Of a stretch of DNA of 64,000 bases, positions 59,433 through 64,000 are shown in pieces. The DNA comes from Lachnospiraceae bacterium (GTDB lineage: Bacteria > Bacillota > Clostridia > Lachnospirales > Lachnospiraceae). The notes under the pieces were generated by a model that saw only the letters and a program-made list of their open reading frames with translations, was not told the DNA's origin and searched no databases. Within the stretch, counting starts at the first letter, position 1, and each line of letters starts with the position of its first letter. The translations under genes and the position numbers were made by a program. Where the stretch lies: assembly GCA_017431345.1 (NCBI GenBank), contig JAFRLH010000085.1, forward strand, positions 1-64,000, given 5' to 3'.

Positions 59433-61469
59433 ATGGGCATGAAAAGAGGAATCTTCAGTTTTATCGTAAGACACCGGAGGGCAGTCATCCTTTTTTATCT
59501 GGCTGTCATTGTTCTGTGCGCTTATATTTCCGGTTCAGTAAAAGTGGATTCCGATCTTTCCCATTATCTTCCAAAGGACTCCGATTCCACTGTAGATCTG
59601 CATATCATGGAGGAAGCCTTCGATGCACAGATCCCCAACGCCCAGTTCATGGTCAGGGATCTCAGCGTGAAAGAAGCGTCAGATCTGAAAGAGAAGATCG
59701 GGGAAGTGGAAGGTGTGATCAATGTATCCTGGCTCTCGGATCTCAATATTATGAACGCGCCGGTCTCAGTCCTTCCGAAAAGCCTGGCGGAACAGTATTA
59801 CAGAGACGGAAATGCATTGTTTACGATTACCTTTGACAATGAATATTCCATGGATACCATGAATGAGATCCGTGCCCTGACAGAGAAAGAATCCTGGTTT
59901 TCCGGCAATTTCGTCAATTCCAAAGTCGCACAGGCAACCGCAAGAAGAGAAGTCTATTTTACGGTCGGGCTTGTTGTGATCTTTGCCGCGTTCCTGCTTT
60001 TTCTGATCCTGACATCTTTTGCGGAAGTAGCTGCCCTGATCGCGTGCCTGATGTCTGCCGTGGTGATCAATGCAGGTACAAATATTATCTTCGGTACCAT
60101 CTCCACCATGACGAATATTTCCTCCAGTGTTCTGCAGATGGGCGTTTGCGTGGACTATTCGATTTTCCTGATGCACAGATACGATTACTACAGAAGGGAT
60201 GCAGATCCGGAGACGGCCATGATCCGTGCAATGGATGTTTCGCTGCTTTCCGTCGCCTCCAGCTCTGTGACAACGATGATCGGTTTTGCCGCCCTGATCT
60301 TTATGCGTTACCGCATCGGAATGGATATGGGCGTTGTAATGGCCAAAGGCGTTGCCGTAAGCCTGATCACTTCTTTTACTATGCTTCCCTGTGTGATCCT
60401 GATGCTAGACAGGCTGATCCAGAAGCATAAGCACAGACCGGTTGGAGAACGCGCAGACGGCTTTGCCAGGATCAGTATGGCTGCCCGTTACCCGGTCATG
60501 GCTGTGTTTGCCGCTGCAGCTGTGATATCCCTTCTGTCGATCGGGAAGAATCTCTTTTATTATGGTACGGCGCATATCTACAAAGACAATAATATCGTTG
60601 TGACAGACCGGGCGGAGATCGAATCCGTTTTCGGAAGGGAAAATCAGATGGTGCTTCTTGTGCCGGCCGGCAGGACGGGTGCTGAAGCAAAAATGATAAA
60701 ACAGCTGAAAGATACGGATCAGCTGAAAAGCATCACTTCCTATACGGAACTGTTCGGACCGCTCCTTCCGGAAAAAATGATCCCGGAATATTACAGGAAA
60801 CTCCTGCGGTCTGAATCTTACAGCCGGATCATTCTGAATTACGAGCTGGATGAAGAATCAGAGGAGACCTTCGGCGTGATCGAAGAGATAAAGCGGACCG
60901 CGGAGGATTTCTTCCCGGGAGAGTCTCATCTGATCGGCAACAGCGTGTCGGTCCACGATCTGAAAAAGGTGATCTCCGCAGATAATATCAGGATCAATCT
61001 GATCACCGGCTCTGCCATTTTTATGGTCCTGATCCTGACGCTTCGGTCCCTGCTGCTGCCGGTCATCCTTACGCTCTGCATAGAAGGATCAGCCTGGATC
61101 ACCATGGCGTCTTTCATCCCGGAAGGGAAGCCGATCTTTTATATCGGATATCTGGTAGTCACTTCGATCCTGCTCGGATGTACCGTAGACTACGCGATCC
61201 TGGTCACCAGCAGATACAGGGAACTGAAAGCGGCCAGTGACAGGGATGCCGTCAGGAACAGCGTTTCCTTATCCGCTTCCTCAGTCATTACTTCTGCGCT
61301 GATCCTGACGTCCGGCGGCGTCGGACTGTGGCTTTTGAGCACGAATCAGCTGGTCGCCCAGCTTGGCGTCATGCTGGGGAGGGGCACTGTAACAGCAGCT
61401 GCTGTCGTCCTTTTCGCCCTGCCGGGTTTCCTGTCCGTTTATGACAGGATCAGGTATAGAAGAAACTGA
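59433..61469 (+). CDS. MMPL/RND-superfamily exporter
   Basis: This 678-residue membrane protein has 11-12 predicted helices. It is built as two repeats of one helix, a large extracytoplasmic domain and five helices, the MMPL layout. Typical family sequence includes VKVDSDLSHYLPKDS after helix 1 and the helix-4-type motifs GVCVDYSIFLMHRYD and GCTVDYAILVTSRYRE with the proton-relay aspartates. Such proteins export lipids, peptides or small metabolites using the proton gradient. It is first in a run with an opine-dehydrogenase-like and an aldolase-like gene (gaps of 54 and 12 bases). The start is ATG 59433; ATG 59439 is an alternative. Confidence 0.87.
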   Translation: MGMKRGIFSFIVRHRRAVILFYLAVIVLCAYISGSVKVDSDLSHYLPKDSDSTVDLHIMEEAFDAQIPNAQFMVRDLSVKEASDLKEKIGEVEGVINVSWLSDLNIMNAPVSVLPKSLAEQYYRDGNALFTITFDNEYSMDTMNEIRALTEKESWFSGNFVNSKVAQATARREVYFTVGLVVIFAAFLLFLILTSFAEVAALIACLMSAVVINAGTNIIFGTISTMTNISSSVLQMGVCVDYSIFLMHRYDYYRRDADPETAMIRAMDVSLLSVASSSVTTMIGFAALIFMRYRIGMDMGVVMAKGVAVSLITSFTMLPCVILMLDRLIQKHKHRPVGERADGFARISMAARYPVMAVFAAAAVISLLSIGKNLFYYGTAHIYKDNNIVVTDRAEIESVFGRENQMVLLVPAGRTGAEAKMIKQLKDTDQLKSITSYTELFGPLLPEKMIPEYYRKLLRSESYSRIILNYELDEESEETFGVIEEIKRTAEDFFPGESHLIGNSVSVHDLKKVISADNIRINLITGSAIFMVLILTLRSLLLPVILTLCIEGSAWITMASFIPEGKPIFYIGYLVVTSILLGCTVDYAILVTSRYRELKAASDRDAVRNSVSLSASSVITSALILTSGGVGLWLLSTNQLVAQLGVMLGRGTVTAAAVVLFALPGFLSVYDRIRYRRN

Positions 61470-61523
61470 TGGAAAATGCTGCTTCTTAATGATCCCGATC
61501 ATCTTCAGCCTGGAGGAAAAAAC

Positions 61524-62603
61524 ATGAAAAAAATTGCGGTCCTTGGCGGCGGCAACGGCGCGCATGCCCTGGCATTTGACATGATCAGCGTAGGACATGA
61601 AGTCAGAATGTTCTACAGAAATAAGAACCGGAAGATATTCAGGACAGGCGTGTTTTACGCTGCCGGAGATGTAATTTCCGGACCGGCGGAGCCTGCGCTG
61701 GTCACAGACGATCTGCAGGCTGCTGTGGAGGGCGCTGACTGCATCTTCCTGGTCACACCGGCATACGCGCATGATAACTATGCGCATATGCTTAAAGGAT
61801 TGCTGCACAAAGACCAGCTGCTGTTCGTTTTCCCCGGAGCATTTGCTTCGCTCCAGATGCGGGCTGTATGGGGCGGGGAAGACTGCCCGGTCATCATTGA
61901 ATCCAACAATCTTCCTTACGGCGCCAGGATGCCGGAAGAGGATCTTGTGGAAGTCTACAACCGCAATCCCCTGAGCATCGGAATCATGCCGTCCGAACGC
62001 GCAGAGGAAATATTTGGAGAGGCACGGAAGATCGTTCATCCCATAGAACTGGCGACCCTTCTGCCGGATATCCTTGCCTGTGGGCTTTCTCTCGTAAATC
62101 CGGCTACACATCCGGGTCCCTGCCTGATCAACGCGTCCAATATAGAAAGGCCGAATGTGGATTTTTACCTTTATGAACACGGTTTTTCCCCGTCGGCGGC
62201 AAAACTGATGCGGGAAACAGACAGAGAACGTATTGCACTTGCTGCTGCTTTGGGCTATGATATTGACCCGGTAGCAGAAGCATTTCATGTCCCGCATAAC
62301 TACTCCTGGGAAGAGCTGTACAAGGCGGTGCACGGGAATATCACGCACACCGTGATAGCCGGCCCGAATGATATCAACAACAGGTATCTGACGGAGGACG
62401 CACCGTACGGTCTTGTGCCATGGACTGCCATTGCGCAGCTTTACGGTTTCCGTATGCCTACAGCTGAATCCATCGTCAATCTTTACAGCGTCATTCATGG
62501 CAGAGACTGGAATACCGAAGGCCTTTCCGGCAAAAAGCTGGGGCTTGACGGTTTTACGCCCGAAACGCTCAGGGAATATCTTCGGACCGGAAAAAATCAT
62601 TGA
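61524..62603 (+). CDS. Opine/octopine-dehydrogenase-family NAD(P) enzyme
   Basis: This 359-residue protein has an N-terminal Rossmann domain (KKIAVLGGGNGAHALAFDMI, residues 2-21) and the all-helical C-terminal domain of the NAD/NADP octopine/nopaline dehydrogenase family, with ESNNLPYGAR and the catalytic-histidine region NPATHPGP. Family members condense an amino acid with a keto acid reductively, or oxidise such opines. The true substrates are unknown. The start is ATG 61524, six bases behind GGAGG. The threonine-aldolase-like gene follows after 12 bases, so the two enzymes should act together or on related amino acids, with the exporter upstream. Confidence 0.8.
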   Translation: MKKIAVLGGGNGAHALAFDMISVGHEVRMFYRNKNRKIFRTGVFYAAGDVISGPAEPALVTDDLQAAVEGADCIFLVTPAYAHDNYAHMLKGLLHKDQLLFVFPGAFASLQMRAVWGGEDCPVIIESNNLPYGARMPEEDLVEVYNRNPLSIGIMPSERAEEIFGEARKIVHPIELATLLPDILACGLSLVNPATHPGPCLINASNIERPNVDFYLYEHGFSPSAAKLMRETDRERIALAAALGYDIDPVAEAFHVPHNYSWEELYKAVHGNITHTVIAGPNDINNRYLTEDAPYGLVPWTAIAQLYGFRMPTAESIVNLYSVIHGRDWNTEGLSGKKLGLDGFTPETLREYLRTGKNH

Positions 62604-62615
62604 TACAAGAGGTGT

Positions 62616-63659
62616 ATGATGTACAGATTTAATAACGATTACAGTCTGAATGCGCATCCCGCAGTCCTGAAAGCTGTCAGTGACATCAGCGGTCATGCTT
62701 ACGGCGGATACGGCCTCGATGAGATCTGCACGGAAGCGGCTGATCTGATCAAAGCCAGGATCGGTGCTCCGGATGCAGATGTCCATTTCCTGGTCGGCGG
62801 CACACAGACAAATTATACGGTCATTTCAGCAGCCCTCCTGCCGTATCAGAGCGTTCTCTGCGCGGAGAGCGGACATATAAATGTTCATGAGACAGGCGCC
62901 GTTGAGCATATCGGACACAAGATCACTGCCCTGCCGCATACGGATGGAAAGATCACTGCCGGGCAGATCGCAAAGGCGGGAGAGGATTTCCGGATCAGCG
63001 ATGTGCAGGAACACATCACCGAACCCGGTATGGTCTATATTTCCTTCCCCACAGAATACGGTACCGTTTATACCCTGCAGGAACTGGAAGAGATCCGGAC
63101 AGCCTGTGATGAATACGGATTGGTGCTGTTCATCGACGGCGCAAGGCTCGGATACGGCCTGGCAGCAGAAGGAAATGATGTGACGATTCAGGACATCGCA
63201 CGGATTGCGGATGTTTTCTATATCGGCGGCACAAAGTGCGGCGCCCTGTTCGGGGAAGCAGTGGTCATCCGGAATAAGCGGATCGGGCATCGGTTCCGCA
63301 GCCATATCAAACAGAACGGCGGCATGCTGGCAAAAGGATTTCTGCTCGGTGCGCAGTTCAGGGCGCTGTTTGCCGATGATCTGTATTTTAAGATCACGGA
63401 GCAGGCAGTCGGGAAAGCGATGCGGATAAAGGAAGCGTTCCGGGAGAAAGGCATTCCGTCGTATATTGAAAGTCCTACAAATCAGCAGTTCGTCCTGCTG
63501 ACAGACAGACAATGCGCCGTGTTTTCAGAGAATTTTGTCTTTGAAAACGAGGGCACTGCGGAAGACGGTATGCACATTTCAAGATTCTGCACGAGCTGGG
63601 GAACCACGGAGGAAGAGACAGAAGCTTTGATTTCAGCGATCAGAGACCTGAATATCTGA
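62616..63659 (+). CDS. ltaE: Threonine aldolase/beta-eliminating lyase family PLP enzyme
   Basis: This 347-residue aminotransferase-fold enzyme has GGTQTNYTVI near residue 55 for phosphate binding, ESGHINVHETGA with the stacking histidine, FIDGARLGYGL with the PLP aspartate, and the Schiff-base lysine K207 in YIGGTKCG. Low-specificity L-threonine aldolases of this family split L-threonine or allo-threonine into glycine and acetaldehyde. Length and motifs fit well. Two adjacent ATGs (62616, 62619) follow AAGAGGTG. The context suggests that it may supply or use an amino acid for the opine-type enzyme upstream. Confidence 0.85.
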   Translation: MMYRFNNDYSLNAHPAVLKAVSDISGHAYGGYGLDEICTEAADLIKARIGAPDADVHFLVGGTQTNYTVISAALLPYQSVLCAESGHINVHETGAVEHIGHKITALPHTDGKITAGQIAKAGEDFRISDVQEHITEPGMVYISFPTEYGTVYTLQELEEIRTACDEYGLVLFIDGARLGYGLAAEGNDVTIQDIARIADVFYIGGTKCGALFGEAVVIRNKRIGHRFRSHIKQNGGMLAKGFLLGAQFRALFADDLYFKITEQAVGKAMRIKEAFREKGIPSYIESPTNQQFVLLTDRQCAVFSENFVFENEGTAEDGMHISRFCTSWGTTEEETEALISAIRDLNI

Positions 63660-63664
63660 CCAGG

Positions 63665-63694
63665 AAGCGGAAGATAATACACTTCCGCTTTTCC
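63665..63694 (+). terminator. Intrinsic terminator after the aldolase gene
   Basis: A 9-bp stem AAGCGGAAG (63665-63673) / CTTCCGCTT (63682-63690) with an 8-base loop and TTCC follows the stop codon by 5 bases. Confidence 0.8.
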
Positions 63695-63763
63695 TATGTT
63701 TGCCGTCCGTTTGCAGAAACACGGATATTGGAATAATCCGTTTCCGATTTGCCAAAAAACCTC

Positions 63764-63831
63764 TTGACAAATACGTTTCGAGGGTACAAAATATACCTTG
63801 CACGATTAAGCAAAAACACAATATATAGTAT
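63764..63831 (+). promoter_or_regulatory. Promoter with two NrdR boxes upstream of nrdD
   Basis: A perfect TTGACA (63764-63769) leads into a weak -10 that overlaps GTACAAAATATACCTT (63784-63799). A second box ACACAATATATAGTAT (63816-63831) follows at exactly 32 bases. The second matches the NrdR consensus ACAC-A-TATAT-GT closely, the first partly, and the three-turn spacing is that of known NrdR sites, which repress ribonucleotide reductase genes when dATP is high. Confidence 0.8.
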
Positions 63832-63874
63832 CTGATCCGGCGCAGCGCATAGCGCGGAACAAGAGGAGAGAAAT

Positions 63875-64000
63875 ATGATTCGCAGTATTATCAAAAGGGA
63901 CGGAAGAAAGGTTCTGTACGACCAGGCAAAGATCGCAAGAGCGATCCTGAAAGCCATGGAAGCCACCGGGGAAGGCGATGCGGAAAGCGCAGCGCGCGTA
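63875..64000 (+). CDS. nrdD: Anaerobic ribonucleoside-triphosphate reductase, N-terminal part (ATP-cone)
   Basis: The first 42 codons of a gene cut by the window edge. The sequence IKRDGRKVLYDQAKIARAIL is a typical ATP-cone start, the allosteric domain of ribonucleotide reductases; together with two NrdR boxes this points to a reductase. The oxygen-sensitive class III enzyme is the most likely one for this kind of organism, but an ATP-cone also begins NrdA, NrdJ and NrdR, so the class is inference. AGAGGAGAG precedes the ATG by seven bases. Confidence 0.7.
   Translation, partial: MIRSIIKRDGRKVLYDQAKIARAILKAMEATGEGDAESAARV

Overview
The window reads as chromosomal DNA of an anaerobic, gut- or rumen-type member of the Bacillota, most likely a Lachnospiraceae-like Clostridia. 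The evidence is strong AGGAGG ribosome sites, a giant Cna_B/SpaA surface protein, an FMN riboswitch with ribU, GPH-type sugar symporters, AgrC/LytTR-type signalling, an oxygen-independent ribonucleotide reductase start with NrdR boxes, and a dense carbohydrate-active enzyme locus. No rRNA, tRNA, CRISPR array, phage or intact insertion sequence was seen. Genus-level placement is not possible from the sequence alone.

Layout. 221-12205: one giant surface adhesin reading frame of about 3,994 codons, broken by a single in-frame TAA at 722-724. 12305-17634: EamA transporter, FAD-dependent reductase, FMN riboswitch plus riboflavin transporter ribU, and a GH13 alpha-glucan hydrolase. 17860-22421: peptidase T, a secreted GDPD-like protein and a secreted FN3 plus NlpC/P60-like protein. 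22484-46214: a large glycan-utilisation locus with GH78-like, domain-swapped GH3 with a small membrane partner, GH43, GH2, two paralogous GPH symporters, a second GH43, a canonical GH78, an anchored esterase, a GH43 resembling exo-beta-1,3-galactanases and another GH78-like enzyme. It is interrupted by an opposite-strand secreted protein and a membrane protein of unknown function. 46244-49305: a LytTR response regulator, a GHKL sensor kinase and an AraC regulator. 49392-53743: L-rhamnose catabolism (rhamnulokinase, an arabinose/fucose-isomerase-like protein as the probable rhamnose isomerase, and rhaD). 53924-55516: an SLC1-type symporter with a fused N-terminal domain. 55528-59240 (minus): a three-gene unit of MoxR-type ATPase, VWA-like protein and LRR protein. 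59433-63659: MMPL exporter, opine-dehydrogenase-like enzyme and threonine-aldolase-like enzyme. 63875 to the end: start of nrdD behind two NrdR boxes.

The enzymes from about 24 to 54 kb form a coherent pathway. The GPH symporters can import oligosaccharides. Mostly signal-less GH43, GH2 and GH78 enzymes can take them apart in the cytoplasm. The released L-rhamnose is then isomerised, phosphorylated and cleaved. The exo-galactanase-like GH43 next to several rhamnosidases points, by inference, to a rhamnose-capped type II arabinogalactan or a rhamnogalacturonan side chain. The sensor kinase, LytTR regulator and AraC protein between the hydrolases and the rhamnose genes are the likely controllers.

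Least explained items: a 191-bp near-perfect palindromic element directly behind a C-terminally short rhamnulokinase; a hairpin that pairs with the rhamnulokinase ribosome site; the MoxR/VWA/LRR operon; the ATPase-like domain fused to an SLC1 symporter; and the exporter, opine-dehydrogenase and aldolase cluster.
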